A DNA stretch of 64,000 nucleotides from Erysipelothrix tonsillarum DSM 14972 (GCF_000373785.1 NZ_KB892380.1:114860-178859), one strand, 5' to 3'. Counted from the first letter of the stretch, positions 42,660-53,709 are shown. A program made the numbers and translations. The notes: generated from the letters alone by a model not told the origin.

Positions 42660-43298
42660 CTAATCTTTGTTTTTCAAAATAAATCTTCGGTTTCGGAAGT
42701 CACCTTCTTCAACCGCTATCTTCACATCCGAAAATGCGGAAACAACTTCTGAATCATCCATATAGATGTCACCTGAGCGATTAGCTTTTGCATAACAACT
42801 CAGAATAAATGATGTGTGATATGCCTGAGGTGTTTGTGTTTGAATGAATGAATCTGTATTAATTGTTGATTCAATATATCCATCCACGACACGGCACATT
42901 CGACTTGTAGGGGGAAGTCCAAGCACACACGCTTTTTCTTTCTCCATACGCACAAGCAGTTTATCAATCAAGCCTTGGCGCAACCATGGTCGTACACCAT
43001 CATGAATCAGTACAACATCTTCTGAAACTGCTGTCAGACCGATTAAAATGCTCTCCTGGCGTGTTTTTCCACCTTTAACGTATACAATCTTCCCGCTGCC
43101 GTTAGACTTCACAACGCGCGTCATATCGGCTGAGCTGGCTACAATTACTACTTGTTTACACTGTTCATCGTGCATAAAAACAGAAATTGTTTGACCTAAA
43201 ACACTTTTCGAATCATTAAATGAGGCAAGTGCTTTTGCATAGCTTGCACCTTCTGCTGCTTTTTTTCCAGCGGCAACAATCAATACTGAATAATCCAT
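42660..43298 (-). CDS. IspD/TarI-like cytidylyltransferase with altered nucleotide loop
   Basis: A 212-residue protein of the IspD/TarI nucleotidyltransferase family. Conserved middle parts are clear: KTRQESILIGL (Arg-Gln-Glu-Ser), DVVLIHDGVRPWL, and IQTQTPQAY near residue 155. The N-terminal nucleotide loop is odd: VAAGKKAAEGASYAKAL instead of AAG-x-G-x-R-M-x6-P-K, so the Arg and the PK pair are not seen in place. It may therefore be a divergent or inactive enzyme, or have another nucleotide-sugar use; MEP pathway versus TarI role cannot be told from sequence. It stands between rpsF and the LysR gene. Confidence 0.75.
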   Translation of the reverse strand: MDYSVLIVAAGKKAAEGASYAKALASFNDSKSVLGQTISVFMHDEQCKQVVIVASSADMTRVVKSNGSGKIVYVKGGKTRQESILIGLTAVSEDVVLIHDGVRPWLRQGLIDKLLVRMEKEKACVLGLPPTSRMCRVVDGYIESTINTDSFIQTQTPQAYHTSFILSCYAKANRSGDIYMDDSEVVSAFSDVKIAVEEGDFRNRRFILKNKD

Positions 43299-43359
43299 AA
43301 GTCACCTCTTCTTTTGTAGTATTCTAACATATCAAGCGATAGGATTAAAGGAATTATTA

Positions 43360-44211
43360 TTATTTACGAAACGCTGTTTGGATGATAGCAACTAAATCCG
43401 TTAAGGGTTTCTCCAAAACTTGATTTTTCCGATAGCAAAGAGTAATTGGTGTATGAACCATCGGTGTTATGTTTTCATAGATGTGAAAACGGTCATCAAT
43501 CAAAACGCTCGGGAGAAATCCTACGCCCAAATCTTCGGAAACAGCATAAATGATTGCTTCCGAATTAACCGCTTGCCAAACTGGTTGATATTTCAGATCA
43601 TGCTTTGCCAACAATACATCAAACGCATCACGTATTGAACTACCTGGTTCCCGCAATAAAATCCGATGTTCTAACAAATCCTCTAAGGTATTTATTGAAC
43701 GTTGTGTTTTAGAGAAGAAGCTTAGTTCATACGAGCCTAAATCAATAGTATGAAACGCATCGTCATGCATGTACCCTTCGATGATCCCAACATCCACTTT
43801 ATCCGCAACGAGCAGATCGATAATTTCCTGTGCATTCGCAACAGTTACATTTGTCTGATATTTCGGCATCAACGATTCGTAGTCCATCAAGATTTCTGGA
43901 AGTAAGGTTTTCGCAACCGTAATGCTCGAACCAATCCGAATACGGTTGGTTTGATTTAACTTAAAAACATCCGCCTCAAATTGATGATAGCTTTTTAAAA
44001 AATGAATTACTTGCGTATAAAATTGCGTCCCAAAAGAAGTTGGTTCGATGCCTCCCGATTTACGAATAAAGAGATTACGATTCAAAACACTTTCCAACTC
44101 CTGAATCGCTTGCGAAACAGCCGGTTGAGATATATACAATGCCTCAGTGGCCTTCGTAATTGATTGGTGTTCATACACTTCTTTAAATATTTTCAAAAGG
44201 CGAATATTCAT
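43360..44211 (-). CDS. LysR-type transcriptional regulator
   Basis: A 283-residue LysR protein. The N-terminal HTH is clear (HQSITKATEALYISQPAVSQ, then LESVLNRNLFIR), followed by the substrate-binding-like effector domain. It is divergent from the two-gene chromate-type transporter and so is the probable regulator of it, by the usual LysR rule. Start ATG 44211 follows GGAGG; a longer frame starts at 44292 but adds non-homologous residues and lies in the intergenic region. A 19-base palindrome at 44237-44255 fits a LysR site. The effector is unknown. Confidence 0.9.
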   Translation of the reverse strand: MNIRLLKIFKEVYEHQSITKATEALYISQPAVSQAIQELESVLNRNLFIRKSGGIEPTSFGTQFYTQVIHFLKSYHQFEADVFKLNQTNRIRIGSSITVAKTLLPEILMDYESLMPKYQTNVTVANAQEIIDLLVADKVDVGIIEGYMHDDAFHTIDLGSYELSFFSKTQRSINTLEDLLEHRILLREPGSSIRDAFDVLLAKHDLKYQPVWQAVNSEAIIYAVSEDLGVGFLPSVLIDDRFHIYENITPMVHTPITLCYRKNQVLEKPLTDLVAIIQTAFRK

Positions 44212-44236
44212 CACGGACCTCCATAAGTATTTAGTT

Positions 44237-44255
44237 ATAGAATTATTAATTCTAT
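44237..44255. promoter_or_regulatory. Candidate LysR operator between regulator and transporter genes
   Basis: ATAGAAT TATTA ATTCTAT, a perfect 7+5+7 inverted repeat in the middle of the divergent promoter gap. It contains a T-N11-A arrangement as LysR sites do. Confidence 0.6.
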
Positions 44256-44304
44256 CTATTATAATTATCACGCAAGATTTCATATAATACAAGCGGAGGT
44301 TTCT

Positions 44305-44868
44305 ATGAATCAGATATCAAATTTAAAACTTTTTTATACATCATTCTTCTTGTCCGCCGTATCTTTTGGAGGGGGATATATTACCATCCCTATTTTACGC
44401 ACAAAATACGTCGAGGAACAAAAGCTTTTAACCGAATCCGAATTGCAAGATCTCGCTGCAATCGCACAGTCATCACCAGGTGCTATATCCGTCAACCTCG
44501 CCACCGGGGTAGGTTATAAAATTAATGGTTGGCAAGGAGGTCTCGCTTCTTTCGTCGGAACCATCATGCCACCACTTTTTATCATTTCAATTATTACTTA
44601 TTTTTATGATGTCTTTATGAGCCAACCCATCATCCAAGCAATTTTTAAAGGCATGGAGGTTGGGGTTGCGGTTATTATGGTTTTATTAGTAATCGATATG
44701 GTCAAGGAACTTTATCAACGAGATCATCGTTTCGCAATTGGAGCTTATCTTGTTTGTCTTGTTTTAGCCCTTGGTTTTAAACTCCACATTATTGTTGTAT
44801 TGCTTTTTAATCTCGTGGCTGTCTTCATTTTAAACGTATGGGAGCAAAATCATGATGCAACTCATTAA
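44305..44868 (+). CDS. Chromate transporter family protein, first half of a split pair
   Basis: A 187-residue CHR-family membrane protein. N-terminal FLSAVSFGGGYITIPILRTKYVEE holds the family FGGG-x-IP pattern; AIAQSSPGAISVNLATGVGYKINGWQGG holds the second PG motif. It is a short-chain CHR subunit that probably works with the next gene as a heterodimer. Real substrates of short-chain CHR pairs are often unknown and chromate is not certain. A LysR gene is divergent to it. Start ATG 44305 follows GCGGAGG. Confidence 0.86.
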   Translation: MNQISNLKLFYTSFFLSAVSFGGGYITIPILRTKYVEEQKLLTESELQDLAAIAQSSPGAISVNLATGVGYKINGWQGGLASFVGTIMPPLFIISIITYFYDVFMSQPIIQAIFKGMEVGVAVIMVLLVIDMVKELYQRDHRFAIGAYLVCLVLALGFKLHIIVVLLFNLVAVFILNVWEQNHDATH

Positions 44869-45391
44869 ATTGTTTTTAGAGTTTTTGTATGTTGGGCTAT
44901 TTAGTTTAGGCGGTGGCTATGCAACCATTCCCCTCATTGAAAATCGTATTATCAACATTCACGGGTGGATAACTACCCAAGATTTTATAAATATGATTAC
45001 GATTTCGCAAATGACACCCGGTCCCCTTACGGTAAACATATCCACCTTTGTCGGCTTGAATATCGCAGGTATTCCTGGTGCAATCGTCGCAACACTCGGC
45101 TGTGTTCTCATTGGTGTCCTCTTAACCCTGGGTGTCTACGCTTCTTACAATCGCGCAAAAAATAAAGATTATTGGAACTTAGTACTCAAATCTTTGCGTA
45201 TTAGCTCAACAGCTTTAATTACACTCGCAACCGTTACGATTTTTTCAATGTTGATTTTAAAAGAACATCAAGTGAGTTATCGATCTGGAATCGTCTTTGT
45301 TGCCTTGCTAGGTTTAAGTCATTATTATAAATTAAAAACAACACACATTCTCATTTTATCTGCAGTTTGTGGATTACTATGGTTAATCTAA
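44852..45391 (+). CDS. Chromate transporter family protein, second half of a split pair
   Basis: A 179-residue CHR-family membrane protein similar in layout to the preceding gene: GLFSLGGGYATIPLIENRI, then ISQMTPGPLTVNISTFVGLNIAGI. It overlaps that gene by 17 bases; ATG 44852 and 44855 are both possible. Because the two halves are encoded separately and adjacent, they likely form one transporter. A bidirectional terminator follows. Confidence 0.86.
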   Translation: MMQLIKLFLEFLYVGLFSLGGGYATIPLIENRIINIHGWITTQDFINMITISQMTPGPLTVNISTFVGLNIAGIPGAIVATLGCVLIGVLLTLGVYASYNRAKNKDYWNLVLKSLRISSTALITLATVTIFSMLILKEHQVSYRSGIVFVALLGLSHYYKLKTTHILILSAVCGLLWLI

Positions 45392-45393
45392 AA

Positions 45394-45426
45394 GAAAAGG
45401 TTCCCGAGTTGGGAACCTTTATTTTT

Positions 45427-45428
<2 letters not shown>
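45394..45428. terminator. Bidirectional terminator between chromate transporter pair and lysS
   Basis: AAAGGTTCCC pairs with GGGAACCTTT around GAGTT; runs of A before and T after mean it can end both the plus-strand transporter genes and the minus-strand lysS gene. Confidence 0.85.
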
Positions 45429-46944
<1,516 letters not shown>

Positions 46945-47146
46945 CTATCTTATCAAATTCTGTTAATGAATTCATCTAATTTATCGAAACAGCCGTCAAA
47001 ATCACCGATAACAGCAATTTATTAAAATTAATAAATGCATTTCCAAACTAGAATTATAAAGAAATCATATCGTTTCGTCACGTATCATAACATAATTTGA
47101 TCTTTCTGTGTATTGAAACCTCAATTTTACCGGGCATTAAACGGTC

Positions 47147-48019
47147 TTAATTTTTTTGTCGTTCGGAAATTATTTCTCTTAAAGCAGCCTCATCAAAAGT
47201 ATATTTTGAATGGCAATAATGACATTCCAAAACAGCTCCCTGATCCTCAGCAATAAGTTCTTTCAGTTCATCCGTACTTAGAGTACGTAAAACATCGGTC
47301 ATTTGTTCTTTATTACAACCACAGTAATATTGAGTATCCGTAGTTTCAAGAATCAACACATCATTAAACAAATTCGCACATACTTCAACTGCTTCTTGAT
47401 CAATCATAAGATTTGAAACCGGCGGCAATTGTGCGAGTGTTTTTTCGATTTCACTTATATCTTCTTCCGTTGCAGAAGGCAGTACTTGTATCAAAATTGC
47501 CCCGGCTGATTTGATCGATAAATCCTCGTTTACAAGTACCCCCACAGAAACAGCCGAAGGAATCTGTTCACTTTGTGCGTAGTAATATGCAAAATCGTCC
47601 CCAATTTCGCCTGATTGAAGTTCTACTTGCGAGCTGAAGGCCATACCATCCAGAACATCATGAGTAACACGAAGCGTCCCATGACCAATAGAACCACCTA
47701 CATCCAATTTACCAATACTGTTAACTTTATGAACATACGGATTGGAGACAAGACCACGAACAAACCCTTTATTATCTGCATTCACAAGAATTTGTCCAAG
47801 TTCACCATCACCACGAATTTCAATCACAAGTTTTTCGTCATCATTTTTTAAGGTAGTTCCCATTATAGCCCCAATACTCAAGGTACGTCCCAATGCCGCG
47901 GAAGCAGCAGGATAAGTACCATGGAGTTCATGTGCTCTTTGTACAAGATTTGTTGTTTTCGCAACAAAAATTCGAACATTTCCATTGAGCGCCATCGCGC
48001 GTACTATTTTATCACTCAT
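47147..48019 (-). CDS. hslO: Redox-regulated chaperone Hsp33
   Basis: Hsp33, 290 residues, a holdase that becomes active on oxidation. The C-terminal zinc site with the redox cysteines is seen as CGCNKE (CxC) and CHYCHSKY (CxxC), and the N-terminal region has the DGELGQILVNADNKGFVRG stretch. It lies directly downstream of ftsH, as in other Firmicutes. Start ATG follows AGGAGATA. Confidence 0.95.
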   Translation of the reverse strand: MSDKIVRAMALNGNVRIFVAKTTNLVQRAHELHGTYPAASAALGRTLSIGAIMGTTLKNDDEKLVIEIRGDGELGQILVNADNKGFVRGLVSNPYVHKVNSIGKLDVGGSIGHGTLRVTHDVLDGMAFSSQVELQSGEIGDDFAYYYAQSEQIPSAVSVGVLVNEDLSIKSAGAILIQVLPSATEEDISEIEKTLAQLPPVSNLMIDQEAVEVCANLFNDVLILETTDTQYYCGCNKEQMTDVLRTLSTDELKELIAEDQGAVLECHYCHSKYTFDEAALREIISERQKN

Positions 48020-48041
48020 AACTATCTCCTCTTTTTTTCTT

Positions 48042-48068
48042 AAAAAAGCCCCAACGAATTGGGGCTCC
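48042..48068 (-). terminator. Rho-independent terminator of ftsH
   Basis: AGCCCCAA pairs with TTGGGGCT around CGAA; a T tract follows on the minus strand. It separates ftsH from hslO. Confidence 0.85.
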
Positions 48069-48076
48069 CTCTAAGC

Positions 48077-49972
48077 TTAAATTTCTTTTTCAATTGATGT
48101 GTTAGATTCTTGAACTGTTTCGCTTACTACTTCAGCTGCAATTACACCATTATCATTGGCTTCACGGCCTTCAACAATGTTTTGAATTTGCTCTGCTGTA
48201 ATCGTTTCATATTCAAGAAGCGCTTCAACAATGCGATCAAGAAGGTCACGATTTTCTTCAATAAGTTTACGTGCATCTTCTTTACATTGGTCAATAATAT
48301 GACGTACTTCTTTATCAATTTCAAATGCAATTTGTCCGGAATAGTTTTGAGGTTGAGAAATATCTCTTCCTAAGAACACATTCCCATCATTACTATCGTA
48401 TTGAATTGGACCTAAATCACTCATACCATATTGAGTAACCATTGCACGTGCAATTTTGGTAGCGGATTGGATATCTGAGTATGCACCAGTTGAAATTTCA
48501 TCAAAGACAATTTCTTCCGCAACACGACCACCAAGGTACCCTGTGATTTTACCCATTAAATCAGAACGACTTTGAGTAAATGTTTCTTCACGTGGCGTCA
48601 TCAAGTTATATCCACCTGCTTGTCCACGTGGAATAATTGTAACTTTTTGTACTTTATCTGCACTCTTTAATTTAATACCAACAATTGCATGTCCAGTTTC
48701 ATGAACTGCAACCATATAGCGTTCTTTTTCACTGTATTTTTTAGATTTTTTAGCAGGTCCCATAATTACACGGTCAATTGCTTCATCAATAATATCAGTG
48801 CTAATTTCTGTTTTATTTTCACGAACTGTAAGAATTGCAGCTTCGTTTAATACGTTTTCCAAATCAGCCCCTGAGAATCCAGGTGTGCGTCGTGCAATAT
48901 GTTTGAGCACAACGTCATCAGCAATTTTTTTATTGCGAGCATGAACTTGTAAGATTTCTGTACGGCCTTTTACATCAGGTAATCCAACCGTAATCGTACG
49001 GTCGAAACGTCCTGGTCGTAACAAGGCAGGGTCCAATACGTCATCACGGTTTGTTGCCGCTAAGACGAGAACACCTGAATTTTCTTCAATTCCATCCATT
49101 TCAACAAGTAATTGGTTAAGTGTTTGTTCACGTTCATCGTGTCCACCACCCATACCTGCACCACGTTGGCGACCAACTGCATCAATCTCATCAATGAAAA
49201 TGATACATGGTGCTGTTGCTTTGGCTTTCTTAAACATATCACGAACACGGCTCGCTCCAACTCCGACAAACATTTCTACGAAATCAGAACCAGAAATAGC
49301 GTAAAATGGAACATCCGCTTCTCCGGCTGCTGCTTTAGCAAGCAATGTTTTCCCAGTACCTGGAGGACCTACAAGAAGCATTCCTTTTGGAATACGAGCA
49401 CCCATTGCTTCAAAGCGTTTTGGATGTCTTAAGTATTCAATCAATTCTTGCATTTCTTCTTTTTCTTCTTCAGCACCTGCTACGTCTTTAAAGCGTACTT
49501 TAATATCGCCTTGGACTTTTGCACGTGATTTACTGAATTCAAATGCTTTATTATTACCGCCATTTCCCATTTTTGAGAATAGGAAGAACATAAAACCACC
49601 TAATAAGATGTAAGGAATGATTACAAGCAAGAAATCCACAAAGAAATTACTTTCATTAGGATCCGCTGTAAGCATTGCTGCATCTTTTTCAGCAAGTAAC
49701 TTTGTAACAGCATTTAATTGTTCAGGTGTATTTGGTAAACGTGTTGAGAATCCAATTTTACGGTCATTTTCAACATAAACACCTGTAATATCAATGACAT
49801 TATTATTTGGTTTAATAACGGTGTTTTCAACTTTTTTTGTTTCCACAACGTTATAGAATTCTTTAACAGGTAATACCTTCTGTGTTTGATGTGCAGCTAA
49901 CTGCATGATTACTAACGCCATCATCACAGTCATTACCATCAAAATAATATTATTTTTTTTATTGTTTTTCAA
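48077..49972 (-). CDS. ftsH: ATP-dependent zinc metalloprotease FtsH
   Basis: Membrane AAA protease, 631 residues, that removes damaged membrane and regulatory proteins. Two N-terminal membrane segments (about 9-27 and 110-130), Walker [14 protein letters not shown], Walker [12 protein letters not shown], the second region of homology [15 protein letters not shown], and the protease site HETGHAIVG (HExxH). The start is TTG at 49972 after AAGGAGTGAA. It follows hpt, and hpt follows tilS, the standard tilS-hpt-ftsH order. Confidence 0.97.
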   Translation of the reverse strand: MKNNKKNNIILMVMTVMMALVIMQLAAHQTQKVLPVKEFYNVVETKKVENTVIKPNNNVIDITGVYVENDRKIGFSTRLPNTPEQLNAVTKLLAEKDAAMLTADPNESNFFVDFLLVIIPYILLGGFMFFLFSKMGNGGNNKAFEFSKSRAKVQGDIKVRFKDVAGAEEEKEEMQELIEYLRHPKRFEAMGARIPKGMLLVGPPGTGKTLLAKAAAGEADVPFYAISGSDFVEMFVGVGASRVRDMFKKAKATAPCIIFIDEIDAVGRQRGAGMGGGHDEREQTLNQLLVEMDGIEENSGVLVLAATNRDDVLDPALLRPGRFDRTITVGLPDVKGRTEILQVHARNKKIADDVVLKHIARRTPGFSGADLENVLNEAAILTVRENKTEISTDIIDEAIDRVIMGPAKKSKKYSEKERYMVAVHETGHAIVGIKLKSADKVQKVTIIPRGQAGGYNLMTPREETFTQSRSDLMGKITGYLGGRVAEEIVFDEISTGAYSDIQSATKIARAMVTQYGMSDLGPIQYDSNDGNVFLGRDISQPQNYSGQIAFEIDKEVRHIIDQCKEDARKLIEENRDLLDRIVEALLEYETITAEQIQNIVEGREANDNGVIAAEVVSETVQESNTSIEKEI

Positions 49973-49985
49973 CGGGATTCACTCC

Positions 49986-50525
49986 TTACTTATAGATTGT
50001 ATCTTTTAAGATTCCAATGTATGGCAATTGTCTATATTTTTCATAATAGTCCATACCGAAACCGATAACAAATAGGTTTTCGATTTCAAAACCAATAAAG
50101 TCAGCATAAACATCTACTTCACGACGTGATGGTTTATCCAACAAAGTGATAACCTTTACATCGCGTGCCCCTTTATTCTGTAACAGTTTAATAACTGCCT
50201 TTAATGTATTTCCTGTATCCACAATATCCTCTACAAGTAAGATATTCGTGCCTTTAATTGAACGATCCAAATCCTTTAAAATTCGAATATCGCGTGATGA
50301 TTCTGTACCTTCATAACTTGAAACGTCCATGAAGTCAAATTCGATATCAAGGTCAATGTACTTAATGAGGCGCGCAAGGAATGGTACGGATCCTTTTAAA
50401 AGCGCTACAAGTACGAGTGGACCTTCAACATTTTTATAATGTTCTGTGATTACTTGTCCAAGTTCTTCACATCTTTTTTCTATTTCTTCTTCACTTATCA
50501 AAATACTCTCTACATCTTGGTGCAT
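49986..50525 (-). CDS. hpt: Hypoxanthine phosphoribosyltransferase
   Basis: Purine salvage enzyme, 179 residues, making IMP or GMP from the base and PRPP. The PRPP loop is VEDIVDTGNTLKAV. The stop is 14 bases from the ftsH start and the ribosome binding site AGGAGG is 12 bases before the ATG, a slightly long spacing. Order tilS-hpt-ftsH is conserved. Confidence 0.95.
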   Translation of the reverse strand: MHQDVESILISEEEIEKRCEELGQVITEHYKNVEGPLVLVALLKGSVPFLARLIKYIDLDIEFDFMDVSSYEGTESSRDIRILKDLDRSIKGTNILLVEDIVDTGNTLKAVIKLLQNKGARDVKVITLLDKPSRREVDVYADFIGFEIENLFVIGFGMDYYEKYRQLPYIGILKDTIYK

Positions 50526-50550
50526 ACTATAAATAATCCTCCTGCGATAA

Positions 50551-51753
50551 CTATAATTCTAACATAAAAAGATTGGGATTGTTAGAGTAATGATGTTCAT
50601 CACAACCCATTCCCACAACAAACACAATTTGTTGCGATGAATTCACAATAACCGGCCATAATTCACGGTCATGACGAGGTATTTTGCGATCTATAAAGAA
50701 TCGATTCAAGGGTTTTGTTCCAAATCTCATTTGAATTGCGTCACCCTCACGAGCATTTCGAATTGTGATTGGAAAATCGTTATCTTTTAGCGTTACACCT
50801 TCAATGGTTTTACCCGAGTTACTGAGAATAAAATGATCGGTTTTTTCATATATAATTTCATCATATCGATATTCAAACGCATCATTTTCCATAACCGTAA
50901 GTTCACCATAACTTGAACTCAGTCGTTTATTACCAAATTGTAGAAACGCCTTTTCTTGTAAAATAAGCTTATCCAACTCTTTGAGATAACTACCGCTCAT
51001 GTCATACGTCATGATACCATTTTGTGCTAACCATGATCGAAGGACGAGAGGTCTTAAACCATCTTGAATGAGTGCATACATATCAAGAGCCACGTTTGAA
51101 CTCAGTTGCTCTGAGATACTCTTCACTATTCTACTCCTTTTTGCTCCGCTTTGCTTTGCCTCATCCATTTCTTTTACCAAACTTTCATATGAATTTGTAT
51201 CCATATTACGAATATCGTTACGAATTCGATTTCGTGTGTAGTCCAAGGTTAAATTTGACTCATCAATTCCATATTGAATTTCCTTTGCGTCACAGTATTC
51301 TACAAGCTCCTTTTTTGTCTCATGCAGCAGCGGTCTCCACACTGTGACACCCATGATTTCCACATAACTCGCAAGACCCACATGTTCACTTAACATCTTG
51401 CGTTGTTTCTGAAAGACATACGTTTCAAGATCATCATCAAAATGGTGGGCAATCGCTACCCCTTCCGCCTGATACTTTGAAACGAGATTTTTAAAAAATG
51501 CATACCTGAATTCGCGCGCCTGATGTTGAAAGTTATGATTTACCCCATTATCTTGGTAATTAATACATTCAAAAGGGATACCATAAGTCGTACAGAAAGT
51601 CTTGACAATATCCTCATCCCGTTTACTTGTGGCGCGTTTTCCATAGTTTACGTGTGCAGCGAGGCACTGCACGCCATTACTGTGTAATTTATCCAAGAGT
51701 GCCATCGAATCAGGACCCCCTGAAACGCCTACAATCCAGCATTTATTTTCCAT
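50551..51753 (-). CDS. tilS: tRNA(Ile)-lysidine synthetase TilS
   Basis: A 400-residue enzyme that converts C34 of the AUA-reading tRNA-Ile to lysidine, essential for AUA decoding. The PP-loop SGGPDSMALLDKL is at residues about 10-22, a middle region follows, and the TilS C-terminal domain ends with RFGTKPLNRFFIDRKIPRHDR. It is upstream of hpt. The start, MENKCWIVG, is a little shorter than some relatives but complete. Confidence 0.95.
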   Translation of the reverse strand: MENKCWIVGVSGGPDSMALLDKLHSNGVQCLAAHVNYGKRATSKRDEDIVKTFCTTYGIPFECINYQDNGVNHNFQHQAREFRYAFFKNLVSKYQAEGVAIAHHFDDDLETYVFQKQRKMLSEHVGLASYVEIMGVTVWRPLLHETKKELVEYCDAKEIQYGIDESNLTLDYTRNRIRNDIRNMDTNSYESLVKEMDEAKQSGAKRSRIVKSISEQLSSNVALDMYALIQDGLRPLVLRSWLAQNGIMTYDMSGSYLKELDKLILQEKAFLQFGNKRLSSSYGELTVMENDAFEYRYDEIIYEKTDHFILSNSGKTIEGVTLKDNDFPITIRNAREGDAIQMRFGTKPLNRFFIDRKIPRHDRELWPVIVNSSQQIVFVVGMGCDEHHYSNNPNLFMLEL

Positions 51754-51763
51754 CTGTTATCTC

Positions 51764-52318
51764 CTAATCATTTATTCCAAAGGTTTCTTCTATAATCAAC
51801 TTCCGAATTTCTGCAAACATCGAACTACCCGGTTCAATATGACCATTAATTGAGATCACACGTGCAGAATTAACATATTTACAATCATTAAGAAAAAGTA
51901 CCGATGCTTTATTCAAGCCATTAATCTTCCCAATATAGTAAAGATGTTTTTTCCCTTTAACACTTACATTCCGAGCTTGTTGAACGAGTTCATAGTTAGA
52001 AGTCATTGGAACTACGAAAACCTTGTGATTGAATATTCCCATAACCAACCCAAAATGTTGATACCCGGCTTCATTGATAAACGCTTGGCCAAATTCCATA
52101 TAGCAAATATCCCCAACACGTACATTTATATTTAGCGATTCACACGACCAAAATTTTTGCCGGTACATGCGGTTCAACCCACTAATGCATTCTTTCCGCA
52201 TATAATACGATGGTAACAAACGAATATATTCCTGGTACGTCTCTAAATAATCTTTAACCGTTCGTTCTGCCGAATGAATTTCGCAATTTCGTAGCCATCC
52301 AGGCTCAAGTTTCATCAT
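51764..52318 (-). CDS. PemK/MazF-fold protein with N-terminal helical extension
   Basis: A 184-residue protein. From about residue 66 it looks like the PemK/MazF (toxin-type RNA endoribonuclease) fold: VRVGDICYMEFGQAFINEAG, FGLVMGIFNHKVFVVPMTSN, KASVLFLNDCKYVNSARVIS; these match the usual strand pattern GDI..., LVI..., PLTS... and the later SVVLLDQ-x-RxIxxxR block. Residues 1-65 are an extra helical region that ordinary MazF lacks. No small antitoxin gene lies next to it; it sits between mreB (after a terminator) and tilS, 10 bases from tilS. It may be a housekeeping RNase-like or RNA-binding protein. The family assignment is from pattern and not proven. Confidence 0.7.
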   Translation of the reverse strand: MMKLEPGWLRNCEIHSAERTVKDYLETYQEYIRLLPSYYMRKECISGLNRMYRQKFWSCESLNINVRVGDICYMEFGQAFINEAGYQHFGLVMGIFNHKVFVVPMTSNYELVQQARNVSVKGKKHLYYIGKINGLNKASVLFLNDCKYVNSARVISINGHIEPGSSMFAEIRKLIIEETFGIND

Positions 52319-52367
52319 AACAACCCCTCCTCAACTAGATAATCGATTAAGAGTTACTATCCTAAAT

Positions 52368-52392
52368 AAAAAGAGCCAATGGCTCTTTTTAA
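52368..52392 (-). terminator. Rho-independent terminator of mreB-like gene
   Basis: AAAAAGAGCC pairs with GGCTCTTTTT around AAT, directly after the mreB-like stop on the minus strand. Confidence 0.85.
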
Positions 52393-52407
52393 ATACTTGA
52401 GTTGTTA

Positions 52408-53406
52408 TTATCGAACTAAATCTAAATTTTCTAACATGATTCCAGTACCTTCAGCAACACATGTTAATGCGTTTTCTGCAACATACACAGGAATACTTAG
52501 TTCATGTGAGATTAATTCATCAAGACCGTGTAATAACGCTCCTCCACCTGTTAGCACAATACCGCGTCCTACAATATCAGCTGATAATTCTGGAGGTGTT
52601 TGTTCAAGAACCGTACGGCAAGCACGCACAATGTCCTGTAGACTTTCGTGCATAGCATTTGCTGTTTCTTCTGCTTTTAAAGTAATTGTATTTGGAAGAC
52701 CTGTTACTAAGTCACGACCACTTACTGCAATCGTTGTTTGTTCCATTTCTTTTACACTATCGATACGTGCAGTACCAATATGCGTTTTAATTTCTTCAGC
52801 AGTACGATCTCCGATTAGAAGTTTATAAGTATCTTTAACATATTTAATGATATCGTGATCTAAACGGTCTCCAGCTACTTTAAGTGATGTACTTGTAACG
52901 ATTTCACCAAGTGATAAAATCGCAACATCCGTTGTACCACCACCTATGTCCAATACCATTGAACCTGCTGGTTTTGAAATATCAAGATTTGCACCTACTG
53001 CAGCAACTTTAGGTTCTTCTTCGATATATACACGTTTAGCACCGGCACGATACGCTGCATCACTGATTGCTTTTCGTTCAACAGATGTAATGTTTGATGG
53101 ACAGCAAATTAAAATCGTTGGGCGTGAAAACATCCCTTTTAAATTTAATTTTCTGACAAAATATTGAAGCATCATTTCTGTTACTTCAAAATCTGCAATA
53201 ACCCCATCTTTTAATGGACGAATGGCTAACACACGTCCTGGAGTACGTCCTAACATATCTTTTGCTGATTGTCCTACAGCGAGGCATTTTTTTGTTTCAG
53301 CATCAATGGATACTACTGAAGGTTCGTCTAAAACGACGCCTTCGCCTTTTACATAAATTAAAATATTTGCGGTACCTAAGTCAATTCCGACTGCTTTTGA
53401 AAACAT
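52408..53406 (-). CDS. MreB/Mbl-type rod-shape actin homologue
   Basis: Bacterial actin homologue, 332 residues, that directs side-wall synthesis along the membrane. The nucleotide-binding motifs are GIDLGTANILIYVKG (phosphate 1), VLDIGGGTTDVAIL (phosphate 2) and GIVLTGGGALLHGLDEL (adenosine), and the N-terminal MFSKAVG is close to Mbl and MreB. Gram-positives often carry two or three such proteins (MreB, Mbl, MreBH), and I cannot say which one this is. A YwzB-like membrane gene follows upstream. Confidence 0.93.
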   Translation of the reverse strand: MFSKAVGIDLGTANILIYVKGEGVVLDEPSVVSIDAETKKCLAVGQSAKDMLGRTPGRVLAIRPLKDGVIADFEVTEMMLQYFVRKLNLKGMFSRPTILICCPSNITSVERKAISDAAYRAGAKRVYIEEEPKVAAVGANLDISKPAGSMVLDIGGGTTDVAILSLGEIVTSTSLKVAGDRLDHDIIKYVKDTYKLLIGDRTAEEIKTHIGTARIDSVKEMEQTTIAVSGRDLVTGLPNTITLKAEETANAMHESLQDIVRACRTVLEQTPPELSADIVGRGIVLTGGGALLHGLDELISHELSIPVYVAENALTCVAEGTGIMLENLDLVR

Positions 53407-53434
53407 TCTTTGTCCTCCAATTCTCTCGTCTTTT

Positions 53435-53635
53435 CTACATGAAATAAGCGAATGATAATCCCATTAAAAACTGCGCTACAACATAACCTAATCCAAGAGA
53501 TAAGAATATGTAGAGTAATTGAATACGCGTTTCACTACCTTTTCGCATCACTTTATGAAAATCGATCCCACTTAACGCATATGCGCTTGCAAGAAAACAT
53601 ACGAAATATAAAACAATTCTTTGGATATCATGCAT
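53435..53635 (-). CDS. DUF1146 (YwzB-like) small membrane protein
   Basis: A 66-residue protein with two membrane segments (about 7-24 and 42-62) joined by a charged loop SGIDFHKVMRKGSETRIQLL, the layout of the YwzB family. In Bacillus ywzB lies beside the mbl-related genes. Function is unknown. It is just upstream of the mreB-like gene with a gap of about 28 bases, so one transcript is likely. Confidence 0.8.
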   Translation of the reverse strand: MHDIQRIVLYFVCFLASAYALSGIDFHKVMRKGSETRIQLLYIFLSLGLGYVVAQFLMGLSFAYFM

Positions 53636-53709
53636 AATTATTCACCTATATTACTATATCAAATAACACACTGAAATTCCATTGATAATATCAAATAACA
53701 AAATTTGCG

